DNA of 64,000 bases from contig NZ_SWKR01000002.1 in assembly GCF_005144715.1 (NCBI RefSeq), forward strand, positions 1,850,227 through 1,914,226, read 5' to 3'. Source of the DNA: Sphingomonas baiyangensis. Lineage in GTDB: Bacteria; Pseudomonadota; Alphaproteobacteria; Sphingomonadales; Sphingomonadaceae. Of the stretch, positions 15,879 to 23,873 are shown one piece after another. The notes under the pieces were generated by a model, which saw only the letters and a list, made by a program, of their open reading frames with translations, had not been told where the DNA came from and did no database searches. How positions within the stretch are numbered: position 1 is the stretch's first letter; every line of letters begins with the position of its first letter. Both the position numbers and the translations under genes were made by a program.

Positions 15879-18800
15879 CCCTCGACTCTGCCCTGCAGCA
15901 GGTCGAGATGGGACCAACCGATCCGCTGGGCGAGCAGTCTGGCCTGGGTTACGCTCCAATAGCGGCGCTGCGCAAGGCGCCCGATGCGCAGCCCCGAGGT
16001 TTGCCTCAAGAGTATCTCCGTCGCCGCTGCGTGATCGGCGACCTGCAACAGACCCTCCCAGCCGATGCTGGACTCTTCGTGATCATCGCCGACACTGATT
16101 TCCAATGCCTGCCATGGGGATGTCGCCGGCTGCGACACGGCGCGGACTTGGACCGACGTACCGAACCGGTCGGTCCAAGGACGTAATTCGCCGAGCAGGA
16201 TGTCGCAAAAGAGTGACTGTTCATCGGTCGATGGCGGCCGCTCGGCCTCGCGCCGGTTCGTCGAAAATGGTAAGTTGAACTCGAGCGTGTCGGAGATCAC
16301 CTGGAGGTCACGCTCGCTCAGCCCGTAAAGCTCGGCGACCCAGTCATCGACCGCGTCCCAGCTGCACAGCCCCGCGCTCAGGTCCGTGTAGAGAGCGCGG
16401 ACTTCTTCTCGCTGCGTGGACGTAAGGTCACGATATTCAGGCAGTGGCACGTGATCGACGATGACCTTCTCGACGACCTCTCGCTCAAAGCCGAATTCGC
16501 CGCTCGTCACTAGCGCGAACCAGGTCACCAACCGGCTACCGAGCACTAGCGCCAGATAGTGGGTGAGCTCCGTCGCATCGGCGCAATCAGGCGGGCTATA
16601 GCCGTAGAAGGTCTCGTTGAAGATCGCGTCAGTCGTCGAGATGGCAACGCCTATCCTCCCCGAGCTGACCGGCGGAGACTTGTGGACGACAACCAGTGGG
16701 CCGTTGAACAGCTCGCGCGCGCGCAGCCGGTGGACCCGCTGATGCGAGAACGGCTTGAGCTGCTGCGCGTCGATCATAATCGGCGTGAACGTGCCCGCTG
16801 TTATTTCCGGCAGCCCGTGAAGCGATGAGGCGTCGTAACCAGGCAGTCCGTCGCCGCCGCGGACCGGCCTACTGCTCGGGCGTAGCCGCTGGTATCCATT
16901 GCCACTTCCTCGCAGATTTCGACCATCTACGAGGCCGAAAGTCTCGCGCCAGAATGTCTCCAGCGTCCTGTGACCCTGGCTGCGGATGCGCCGCAGAATA
17001 CCGAGGTCGGCCTTGCTGCCGCGGAACAGGATTTTCAGCACCTCGGGTGTCTCGGCGAGCTCGTGGACGGAGACGATTTCCGCATTAATGGCGTCGACCC
17101 TCATCACGCCGCTGGCGTTAAGCGACCGTTCCACCCTCGGGCTGATGAGGCGGAAGCCCCCGCTCGACGATGGTAGGCGGTTGGTCGCGATCAGGAGGCA
17201 GAAAGGCGCCGCGATCTCTGGCCAGACCTTCGTCTGGCGCAAATCGGTACCATTAATGATCGAAGTGACATCAAGTGCTTGAAACAGCGCCAGCCGCGCC
17301 TCATCCATCCCATCACCCTGCTGAAAGAGCAGGCGGGCGTGAAGCGCGAAAGAAATCTGCCCACCGGGCTTCGCCCATTCCATCGCCCGCCAGACGAACG
17401 GGAGATCGAGGACTTCGTTGGGGACAGGGGCCGACCCGATGACCTCTCGCGATTTTGCGATCTGCGAGACGGTCGTGGTAACGAGGTTCCAATCGCGGAG
17501 GCCGGTGCCGCTCGACCAAGGGGGGTTACCCACGACGAGATCGTAGGCGCTGTTATGTTCGTTGCCGACGAGGGGGCCTAAACTGCCCAAGTCTCCGCCG
17601 ATCCCCTCATGCGTGTTGAGCAGCCGCAGCACGGTTCCGCGCAACTCCTTAAACCGGAGTTTCTCTGCAGGGCGGGGATCGGGATCGAGTTCAATCGAGA
17701 TCAGATACAGTCCGAGTTCCGCGAACCGCAGCGCGGCCTCGTCAATGTCGAACCCGCATACTTGATGATAAAGGATATTGCGCAGCGTCGCGGTATCCGG
17801 GCGCACGCCGGTCATTCGCCAATGCGCTGCGACCAGCTCTCGGAAAGCCGTCAGCAGGAAGACTCCAGCACCGGCCGCCGGGTCGAGGATTCGGGACGCA
17901 CGCACCGGCTCCTGCCGGTTCAGCGCGCGAAACGAGGCGCGCACGAGCAGGTCGGCGATTGGACGCGGCGTATAGAAGCCGCCTTGACGGCGCTGCCGTG
18001 CCGGAGCGTGATTGCGCAGATAAAGCTCATAAGCTTGGCTGAGCACGCCGACGGGAATGTGCGCGAAATCAAGATTGTCCCAGCGCTCTTCCCAGCCGAG
18101 GAACAACTGATCGCCATTTGCTCGCCGCAGCACGTTACCAAGCACATGGCAGCTTGCCCTGTCCAAGCGTGCGAATAGACCTTCGCTGAGCGGAAGTAGG
18201 TCGCCGTTGAACGTGTCGTCGAGCCAAGTCGATGTAGCTTTGGCGCGGTCGGCATCATCGAAAAGGGAGGCGGCTGCGCTTGCCATCCTCGAGGGCAACA
18301 GACCTCGATCCGCCATGAAGCGCGTGAACAGGGCCCGTCCCACCAACGAAATCGCATCTTCATCCGCGATGCGGTGCTTCGAAATCAGGGTGTCTATCGA
18401 GCCCGTCAGAAGATTAAGGACGACGTCAGAGATCCAATCGGTCTTCTTCCGCTCGGCGTCGGGACGCTTATTGGCCAATTGCGCGAAGGTGGTGCCGCGG
18501 GCCTGCGTGGACGGGTCGAGTTCGACACGCGCTTGTTCCGGCGCCTTGCTGTCGAGTGCCAGATGATACACGAGCAGTTGGCCCGGTCCGACGAGGCCCA
18601 CATAGGGCGCATCGCCGCGCATGGCGAGGAGGCGCCGGATGCGATGCAATTGCTCGTCATTTGCCACGTCGTCGGCATCGATGAGGAAGATCAGTGGGGC
18701 GTCCTGCCACTCGTAAACAGCCGCGATATTCGCCAGCACGTCATCACCTGCCGCGCGCGCCGAGAGCAACGTCGCATAAGGTAGCAAGCCAGGTCCATCG

Positions 18801-18886
18801 GCGTCGAACAAGCGCAGATCGTCGGCCTGCGCGCCGAACGGCAGGAGATTGTCGACAAGCGCGGGCCGGCCACCGGGGGAGCTCAC
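15875..18886 (-). CDS. Large N6-adenine DNA methyltransferase (Eco57I/type IIG-like)
   Basis: A 1003-residue protein. The central methyltransferase domain has FYTPRPIADLL (from residue 304), the SAM-binding motif DPAAGAGVFLLTA (335-347), FDIDEAALRFAE (379-390) and the catalytic NPPW motif (454-457), as in adenine-N6 methyltransferases of the Eco57I/type IIG class. The C-terminal 400 residues resemble a target-recognition region. The N-terminal 150 residues are not clearly a nuclease: IFLIDADD is acidic but no ExK follows. The start is a GTG overlapping the XRE gene's stop (GTGA). Together with the downstream PD-(D/E)XK protein it forms a candidate restriction-modification or related defence unit. 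Confidence 0.82.
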   Translation of the reverse strand: MSSPGGRPALVDNLLPFGAQADDLRLFDADGPGLLPYATLLSARAAGDDVLANIAAVYEWQDAPLIFLIDADDVANDEQLHRIRRLLAMRGDAPYVGLVGPGQLLVYHLALDSKAPEQARVELDPSTQARGTTFAQLANKRPDAERKKTDWISDVVLNLLTGSIDTLISKHRIADEDAISLVGRALFTRFMADRGLLPSRMASAAASLFDDADRAKATSTWLDDTFNGDLLPLSEGLFARLDRASCHVLGNVLRRANGDQLFLGWEERWDNLDFAHIPVGVLSQAYELYLRNHAPARQRRQGGFYTPRPIADLLVRASFRALNRQEPVRASRILDPAAGAGVFLLTAFRELVAAHWRMTGVRPDTATLRNILYHQVCGFDIDEAALRFAELGLYLISIELDPDPRPAEKLRFKELRGTVLRLLNTHEGIGGDLGSLGPLVGNEHNSAYDLVVGNPPWSSGTGLRDWNLVTTTVSQIAKSREVIGSAPVPNEVLDLPFVWRAMEWAKPGGQISFALHARLLFQQGDGMDEARLALFQALDVTSIINGTDLRQTKVWPEIAAPFCLLIATNRLPSSSGGFRLISPRVERSLNASGVMRVDAINAEIVSVHELAETPEVLKILFRGSKADLGILRRIRSQGHRTLETFWRETFGLVDGRNLRGSGNGYQRLRPSSRPVRGGDGLPGYDASSLHGLPEITAGTFTPIMIDAQQLKPFSHQRVHRLRARELFNGPLVVVHKSPPVSSGRIGVAISTTDAIFNETFYGYSPPDCADATELTHYLALVLGSRLVTWFALVTSGEFGFEREVVEKVIVDHVPLPEYRDLTSTQREEVRALYTDLSAGLCSWDAVDDWVAELYGLSERDLQVISDTLEFNLPFSTNRREAERPPSTDEQSLFCDILLGELRPWTDRFGTSVQVRAVSQPATSPWQALEISVGDDHEESSIGWEGLLQVADHAAATEILLRQTSGLRIGRLAQRRYWSVTQARLLAQRIGWSHLDLLQGRVEG

Positions 18887-19173
18887 TGGCGCAAGTCCAT
18901 GCTGGTCTGGCGATCGCCCCCGAAATGCCCCCGGCGCGCACCGCCCCGTGGCTTCTTCATCGTCAGCGCCACCTTCGAAAGCACCTGCCGAAAGTCTCCG
19001 CCGAGCTCGCTCACACCGACCATCAGCACAACGATAAGTGCCAGATGCGAGGGCAGTTCGCCCGTGCGCGCATAGTTGGAGATCGAATTGGGATTCATCC
19101 CGATCAGCTCGGCGAACGCTCGCACGCTCAAGCCGATTTTCGACAGCTCTGCCATAAATTCTGCGTACGGCAT
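18883..19173 (-). CDS. XRE-family helix-turn-helix regulator
   Basis: A 96-residue protein with a Cro/C1-type HTH at about residues 10-45: IGLSVRAFAELIGMNPNSISNYARTGELP. The ATG at MPYAEF is preferred; a longer GTG version would start inside a palindrome that looks like its own operator. It is the first gene of the cassette and overlaps the methyltransferase start. This order fits a controller protein that delays or balances expression of a restriction system. The C-terminal tail is basic (KKPRGGARRG). Confidence 0.8.
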   Translation of the reverse strand: MPYAEFMAELSKIGLSVRAFAELIGMNPNSISNYARTGELPSHLALIVVLMVGVSELGGDFRQVLSKVALTMKKPRGGARRGHFGGDRQTSMDLRQ

Positions 19174-19194
19174 GCTCGTCTGCTCACAGGATTT

Positions 19195-19212
19195 TATGTG
19201 CCATATCACATA
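19195..19212. promoter_or_regulatory. Palindromic operator upstream of the XRE gene
   Basis: TATGTG-CCATAT-CACATA is a perfect 6-bp inverted repeat with a 6-base spacer, 22 bases before the XRE start codon. A further half-like copy (TTTATGTAG) follows. The region is AT-rich against its surroundings and probably contains the cassette promoter, repressed or activated by the XRE protein. Confidence 0.55.
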
Positions 19213-19583
19213 GATTTATGTAGGTAAATGATAACGCGTAGGTCGCCTTCAACGCGAAGGCGCTGGTCCTGTGTCGCGCGGCATTGGTTAAGCGCTTCAT
19301 CGGGCACACCAGCGTTCGGCTTCGACGGAGCCTCTCAATTCGAGCGGCTGCGTCGACGAACCTCCGATGTCGCTAATAGCGGCCAGTCCGAAAGTAGCCC
19401 ATCGGCCCTAGCTGATCCTTCGGGCCGTCCTGCGCGAGATCCACCCACGCTCTTTGAGGCACTTCCTTGGTCCGGCCCGCGGCCTGACGCCATCAACCCG
19501 TAAAGGGTCCGCTTACGCTTCGCGTGCGGCCGCTTGGCTGCACCTGCGCGGTGATTGCGGCCGTGCGCCGAACACTTCGGGCG
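19213..19583. other. Intergenic region without a supported gene
   Basis: Between the XRE operator and the hairpin leader of the small ORF I see no convincing coding sequence. Open frames here lack ribosome sites and conserved motifs. The stretch presumably holds the promoter of the 55-residue ORF and marks the junction between the defence block and the transfer backbone. Confidence 0.4.
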
Positions 19584-19619
19584 CCTGTCGAGCGGGGGCG
19601 GTCCCCGCTCCCGGACAGG
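19584..19619 (+). promoter_or_regulatory. Two-tier hairpin covering a ribosome-binding site
   Basis: CCTGTC/GACAGG (19584-19589, 19614-19619) encloses GCGGGG/CCCCGC (19592-19597, 19603-19608). The 3' arm contains the AGG of the ribosome site GACAGGAG that precedes the ATG at 19629. The loop segments GTCGAG and CTCCCGG recall the two leaders before DUF932 and the ParB-like gene, so it may be a divergent third member. Confidence 0.4.
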
Positions 19620-19628
19620 AGCATCGAA

Positions 19629-19796
19629 ATGCCGCTCATCCTCGCTCAGAAGAACGCCTGGAACCTCGCGCATACGCTCATGAAGATCGTCGTGGTATTC
19701 CGCACCGAAGGTCGCGATTTCGGCGTCGCCGAGGCAGAGGAATATGATGGCGATCCTGCATCGATCGTCCGCGAATATGATCCGTTCGCGCGCTGA
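19629..19796 (+). CDS. Small hypothetical protein
   Basis: A 55-residue ORF (MPLILAQKNAWN ... REYDPFAR) with a good ribosome site, GACAGGAG, partly buried in a hairpin. I recognise no family. The sequence is mixed (helical start, acidic C-terminus GVAEAEEYDGDP) and shows none of the arginine/proline skew typical of out-of-frame GC-rich DNA, which supports real translation. It stands alone between the restriction-like cassette and a long non-coding stretch. Confidence 0.45.
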   Translation: MPLILAQKNAWNLAHTLMKIVVVFRTEGRDFGVAEAEEYDGDPASIVREYDPFAR

Positions 19797-20788
19797 TCGC
19801 GCGCGGAGCAGCTTCGCCGCCGTGCGCCTCCGCGAGGGTCCGCCTTCTTGGATGATGAAGTGACCGGGCGGCGCGGATGTGACCAATATAGGCCCGGGTA
19901 GCACGGGTTCTCAGCTCAGATCGGGCATCACGCGGCGCAGCGCACTTGGCAATCTCACAGGCGACCTCGGCTAAACGTTGATGATGAAGCGGAACGCGGG
20001 GATCATTGGAGCGCACACTGGCGGCGCCTGCGGAGCCGCCAGAGGTCGCGCGCCTTGGTTTGCCGCGTCGCACACTCGCACGGCCGGGGGTCAGGTCGGC
20101 GGCTGGCCCACAGGCCCGCGCGCACGCCGCCCTGCCGGCCGGCCGTCGGCGAGAGTGCCTATTTGTTGGGCGCTGCACGGCGGCTGCCCGCCTGCGACGG
20201 TGAACATCGCCGATCGGACGCGCCCGGCGCTCCGCGATCGGCGGCGCACCGGGTTCGGGTCGGGATTCTGCCGGATGCATGCGCGTTCAAGCTGCGGCCG
20301 GTTCCCGCTTCCCGTTAGGGCGGCGGTGCCGGGAAGCGGATGCTGAGGGATCGGCAGACGCGAAGTTGACGCTGCTTTCGGCGGTTGTAGCCCGCGTCCC
20401 GGGTCCGGTGCCGGGATCGATGAGGCAGCGCATCTCCCATGGCGATATCCGGATGCGGCGTGCCCGGCATGGCGCTGATCGGTCAGGTCGCCTGAGCACC
20501 TCTTTGCCTTCATGCTGATCCTTTCGCCGGTCCGTCCTTTGATCCGAGCCGCGCGGGGTCTCGGTACATGGCGGTCTGGCCGGATGACGGCTGCGCCTCG
20601 AATGCCTTGCCGCAACTGCTGCCTTCGAACTTTCTTCCCCTGGGCTGGCGCCCATTCCTCGCGAGGCAAGAAACTCCGCTTCGCAGTCCTCCGCTTTGCT
20701 GCGGGCTGACGCTGCGGCGGCATCGCAACCGGCCGTTCGACGCCATCGAGACCGCATCGGGCGGCTCGAGAAATCGAAGGATAGGAAC
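19797..20788. other. Long gene-free stretch before DUF736
   Basis: About 990 bases with no ORF I can support: the open frames on both strands are rich in Arg, Pro and Ala without motifs. It contains an 8-bp perfect inverted repeat, CTGGCGGC/GCCGCCAG (20018-20025, 20035-20042). Just before DUF736 there are short tandem-like CTCCGC/TTCGC segments. It may hold degraded genes, a non-coding RNA or a transfer-related site. Confidence 0.4.
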
Positions 20789-21112
20789 ATGGCGAACATC
20801 GGCAGCTTCAAGAAGGTCGGCGAGGAATTCCAGGGCTCGATCGTGACTCTCAGCGTCCAGGCCAAGGGCGTCCGGATCGTTCCGGAAGACAATCGCCCGA
20901 ACGAGAATGCGCCCACCCACCGGGTCTATGTCGGCCGCGCGGAGATCGGCGCCGCCTGGGCCAAGACCTCCGCCGAGCAGCGCGACTATCTCGCGGTCAA
21001 GCTCGACGATCCCAGCTTCACCGCTCCCATTTACGCCAACCTCTTCGCCGACGAAGGCGGCGACACCCACAGCCTGATCTGGTCGCGCCCGCGCCGCGCC
21101 AGCAACGACTGA
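20789..21112 (+). CDS. DUF736 domain protein, copy 1
   Basis: A 107-residue DUF736 protein beginning MANIGSFKKVGEEFQGSI, with NAPTHRVYVGRAEIGAAWAKTS, YLAVKLDDPSF and PIYANLF, the whole-length family signature. Function is unknown; the family is nearly confined to conjugative elements and plasmids of Proteobacteria, and usually lies just before transfer genes. It has a clear GGATAGGAAC ribosome site. A second, diverged copy occurs at 23529. A strong hairpin follows the gene, so it is a monocistronic or terminal transcript. Confidence 0.9.
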   Translation: MANIGSFKKVGEEFQGSIVTLSVQAKGVRIVPEDNRPNENAPTHRVYVGRAEIGAAWAKTSAEQRDYLAVKLDDPSFTAPIYANLFADEGGDTHSLIWSRPRRASND

Positions 21113-21120
21113 TCCGAACC

Positions 21121-21153
21121 AAGGCGCCCCGCCGACCGGCGGGGCGCCTTTCG
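21121..21153 (+). terminator. Strong hairpin after DUF736
   Basis: AAGGCGCCCCGCC/GGCGGGGCGCCTT is a perfect 13-bp inverted repeat with a 4-base loop (GACC), then TTTCGC. It starts 8 bases after the DUF736 stop. The short T-run is weak, but the helix is very stable, so termination or transcript end protection is likely. Confidence 0.7.
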
Positions 21154-21154
21154 C

Positions 21155-22027
21155 ATGCTCTGTCCGATCGGCTCCGCTGTCCCCTCGCGCGCGCAAGGGT
21201 GCGGCGAGTTCGGGTCTTCGAGGCTGCCCCGCGGTTGGCGAGCCTCGCGCCGGGAATTGTCCCGGTCCGGAGCGCTTACCGTCGCCATCTGCCCGCCTTT
21301 ACCGGCGCAATCCGCCGGCGTCGCGAAGCACGATCGCGCCGATTTCGCGCAGGAGTTCCTGCGGCGGAATGCGGCCTATCGCGCCGGCTGGGCACGGCTG
21401 GGCGCGGCGGGGGCGAATGCGGGAGTGCGCGACGACGCGCGCCGCTGGGGCCTCTGCACGTTGTTCGATCCCGCGCGTTCGGCGCGCGCGGCCCCTGCGA
21501 TCTGGCGCGCGGAGGCGGCCTCGCAAATCGTCTCGCTCGCGCCGGCGCCGCACCTTTCAGATGCCGCGCCGCTTCCTGATATGCGGCCCTGCGCGGAATT
21601 CGGCGACGACCATGCGCGCAACATTGTCGTCGATCGCGACGGCGTGCGTCATCGTTTGCGCCTGTTGGCGCCCGAGCCGGACGCGCGCTTGGCGATCCTC
21701 CTGCCGCCGCTCGGCGATGCGCTTCGCGCCGCTGCGTGCGATGCGGCACGGCGGATGATCGCAGGCCTGGCGGTTGCCGAGCCCGCCTCGGCGCTTCGCC
21801 CAAGCGTGCTTCAGCGCCAGCGATTGGCGCTGCTCCTGCGCGTCCTCGACGCATCGCTCGCGGGTGCCGGCAATCGCGAGATCGGCACTGGGATCGTCTA
21901 TCCTTGGCTGGCGGGAACCGACGCGGCCGCATGGAAGTCGACAGGCGAGCGGCGGCGCGTCCAGCGCCTGCTCGCCGAGGCCCGGCATCTCGCCGCCGGC
22001 GGCTATCGCGGCCTGCTCAAACCCTGA
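21155..22027 (+). CDS. DUF2285-type transcriptional regulator-like protein
   Basis: Up to 290 residues. The family part begins with FAQEFLRRNAAYRAGW, then RRWGLCTLFDPARSA and PAIWRAEA (DUF6499-like), and ends with a DUF2285 region: RHRLRLLAPEP, LQRQRLALLLRVLDA and RRVQRLLAEARHLAAGGYRGLLKP. These proteins are annotated as transcriptional regulator domain proteins on conjugative elements; direct DNA binding is unproven. The N-terminal 40 residues after the ATG are atypical and lie against the terminator, so translation may really begin at a later TTG (codon for Leu35). The following gene starts 121 bases downstream. Confidence 0.78.
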   Translation: MLCPIGSAVPSRAQGCGEFGSSRLPRGWRASRRELSRSGALTVAICPPLPAQSAGVAKHDRADFAQEFLRRNAAYRAGWARLGAAGANAGVRDDARRWGLCTLFDPARSARAAPAIWRAEAASQIVSLAPAPHLSDAAPLPDMRPCAEFGDDHARNIVVDRDGVRHRLRLLAPEPDARLAILLPPLGDALRAAACDAARRMIAGLAVAEPASALRPSVLQRQRLALLLRVLDASLAGAGNREIGTGIVYPWLAGTDAAAWKSTGERRRVQRLLAEARHLAAGGYRGLLKP

Positions 22028-22148
22028 GGGCGACATAATCGGGGGACCGGGTTCGGCCGCTCCCTTGGCCCCGCCTGCGACCGCCATTGCAGGCCCGTGA
22101 TTGGAACGGGCCCGCCGCGCTTGCCGGGCCATCGCCCGGAGAGCCTCG

Positions 22149-22424
22149 ATGACCGCCGAACCCGCCCAGCGACTGCTGCGCACACCCGATGCCGCACTGC
22201 TGCTCGGCCTCTCCGCGCGCACGCTCGAGAAGCATCGCTGCTATGGCACCGGCCCCGTCTACCGCAAGCTCGGCGCGCGGGTCGTCTATGCCGTCGAGGA
22301 TCTGGTCAGCTGGGCCGAGCAGGGCGTTCGCCGCTCGACTTCGGATCGCGGTGTGGGAACCGTCCATCCGGCCAAGCCAATCGATCCCGCCTTGCTCGAG
22401 CGCAAAGGCGCGGTGCGGCGATGA
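22149..22424 (+). CDS. HTH DNA-binding protein (AlpA/MerR-like)
   Basis: A 91-residue protein with a winged HTH of the excisionase/AlpA type: RLLRTPDAALLLGLSARTLEKHRCYGTGPVYRKLGARVVYAVEDLVSWAEQG. A GC-rich hairpin (GGCCCG...CGGGCC) and a CCGGAGAG ribosome site come before the ATG. It is first in a tightly overlapping cluster (DUF2840, TraF, DUF736, transglycosylase) and overlaps the DUF2840 start as ATGA. In related elements it is thought to control transfer genes or excision; here that is inference. Confidence 0.85.
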   Translation: MTAEPAQRLLRTPDAALLLGLSARTLEKHRCYGTGPVYRKLGARVVYAVEDLVSWAEQGVRRSTSDRGVGTVHPAKPIDPALLERKGAVRR

Positions 22425-22951
22425 GCGGCGGTTCCGGCCTTGCTGCTGCGCGCGGCGTTGTCCCCGCACCGGTACAACGCTCTCCCGCGACGGGGACAAC
22501 CACGGTCGAGCTGACCTGGATCGAGCAGGCGACCGAGCGCTGGATTCGCTTCGGAACGCCGATCCTCGACCAGGTTCTGGATCGTCGGCGCCGCCTGCTC
22601 ACCTTCGCGCCGAACAGCGTGTTCGCCTTCGTGCGCTGGGCTTCGAACGATTACGGCACGACGCTGTCGCGGCTCGACATCGTGCGCGCCGTCGGTCCCG
22701 ACGAGGGCTATTCGACGCTGCCCTGCGTCACCCCCGGCGGCGAGTTGCTGCTGCATCTTGGCGGCTGGCCGCGCGTGCGCGCCGGCCTCGCGACGATCGA
22801 TGCCGTCGAGGATCTCGGCATCGATCCAGCCGCTGTGTCGCACGATTATTGGCGCCATGCGCACAACCGCCTGATCGCCGGCCATCGCCCCCGCGCCTAT
22901 TCGCGCGACCGGCATCGCGCCTGGCTGCTGCGCCGGGAACTCGGCGCATGA
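22421..22951 (+). CDS. DUF2840 domain protein
   Basis: A 176-residue DUF2840 protein: TTTVELTWIEQATERWIRFG, VFAFVRWASNDYGT, DIVRAVGPDEGYSTLPCVTPGGELLLHLGGWPRV and the C-terminal HDYWRHAHNRLIAGHRPRAYSRDRH. The family is found only in conjugative-element clusters between an HTH protein and the TraF peptidase; its role is unknown. It overlaps both neighbours by 4 bases, so it is translated from one coupled message. Confidence 0.88.
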   Translation: MSGGSGLAAARGVVPAPVQRSPATGTTTVELTWIEQATERWIRFGTPILDQVLDRRRRLLTFAPNSVFAFVRWASNDYGTTLSRLDIVRAVGPDEGYSTLPCVTPGGELLLHLGGWPRVRAGLATIDAVEDLGIDPAAVSHDYWRHAHNRLIAGHRPRAYSRDRHRAWLLRRELGA

Positions 22952-23532
22952 AACGCTTCACGATCCTCGTCGCCGGCTATTGCGCCATTGGCGCCGTCGT
23001 CGCGCCGGCCCTGGTCCGTCCCGCGCCGCGACTCGTCTGGAATGCGAGCGCCAGCGTGCCGATTGGGCTCTACGCGGCGCGCTCGCCGGACGGCATGCGC
23101 CGGGGCGACCTTGTCGCCGCGCATGCGCCCGCGGCGGTCGCACGGCTGATGGCGGAACGGGGCTATTTGCCGCTCCGCGTGCCCATGCTGAAGCACGTCG
23201 CGGCGACGGCGGGACAGACGGTCTGCCGATCCGGCGCGCGCGTCTCGATCGACGGGACGCCGGTCGCGGAGGCGCGCTCGCAGGACCGGATCGGCCGCCC
23301 TTTGCCCGTCTGGTCCGGCTGCTGGACGCTGCTGGGCGGCGAGGTACTGCTCCTTAATTCTGCATCCGCCGACAGCTTCGACGGGCGCTATTTCGGGCCG
23401 GTTCCCGCCCGCTCGATCACCGCGATCCTGACGCCTTTGTGGCTCCCCGGCACCGCCGGCGAAGCGCCCGAAGCTGCGCGGACCAGCGGGCAACCCGCTC
23501 CCAATCCGGAGACGAAAGGACCTTCGAGATGA
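22948..23532 (+). CDS. traF: TraF-type signal peptidase (S26 family)
   Basis: A 194-residue membrane-anchored S26 peptidase. One N-terminal membrane segment (about residues 4-24) precedes ASVPIGLY with catalytic Ser36, and Lys82 in LKHVAATAG completes the Ser-Lys dyad; DSFDGRYFGPVP is the usual C-terminal box. In RP4, TraF processes and cyclises the TrbC pilin, and the trbC gene is present downstream in this window, which fits. Start and stop overlap neighbours in ATGA fashion. Confidence 0.9.
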   Translation: MKRFTILVAGYCAIGAVVAPALVRPAPRLVWNASASVPIGLYAARSPDGMRRGDLVAAHAPAAVARLMAERGYLPLRVPMLKHVAATAGQTVCRSGARVSIDGTPVAEARSQDRIGRPLPVWSGCWTLLGGEVLLLNSASADSFDGRYFGPVPARSITAILTPLWLPGTAGEAPEAARTSGQPAPNPETKGPSR

Positions 23533-23873
23533 TCAAGATCGGTGAATTTCATGTGCGCGGCGACGGCTTTTCCGGGCGGCTGGTGACGCTTGGAATCGAT
23601 GTGGCATTGACCCTCGTTCCCGCGGCGCCGAGCGAGAGCAGGAACGCGCCCGACTACCGGGTGCATGCCGACGAGGATGCCGACGGACCAGAGGTCGGCG
23701 CGGCATGGAAGCGCACCGGCGAACGCGCCGGCGCCTATGTTGCGGTCGTCATCGACGACCCGCAATTCCCGCGTCCGATCCGTGCCAATCTCTTCCGCCC
23801 GGGCACCGAGGGACAGCCGCATCTGCTCTTCTGGCAACGCCCCCAGCGCCGCCGCGACAGCAGCGAAGCGTGA
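23529..23873 (+). CDS. DUF736 domain protein, copy 2
   Basis: A 114-residue DUF736 paralogue: IKIGEFHVRGDGFSGRLVTLG, NAPDYRVHADEDADGPEVGAAWKRTGE and VVIDDPQFPRPIRANLF. It is clearly diverged from the copy at 20789, with a longer loop and an extra acidic stretch, so it is an old duplication rather than a recent repeat. It overlaps traF by 4 bases and the transglycosylase start by 1 base, within the same operon. Confidence 0.88.
   Translation: MIKIGEFHVRGDGFSGRLVTLGIDVALTLVPAAPSESRNAPDYRVHADEDADGPEVGAAWKRTGERAGAYVAVVIDDPQFPRPIRANLFRPGTEGQPHLLFWQRPQRRRDSSEA

Noticed and set aside
19797..20788. Several 60-230 codon open frames on both strands
   Set aside because: Overlapping frames rich in Arg, Pro and Ala with no ribosome sites or motifs; treated as non-coding.
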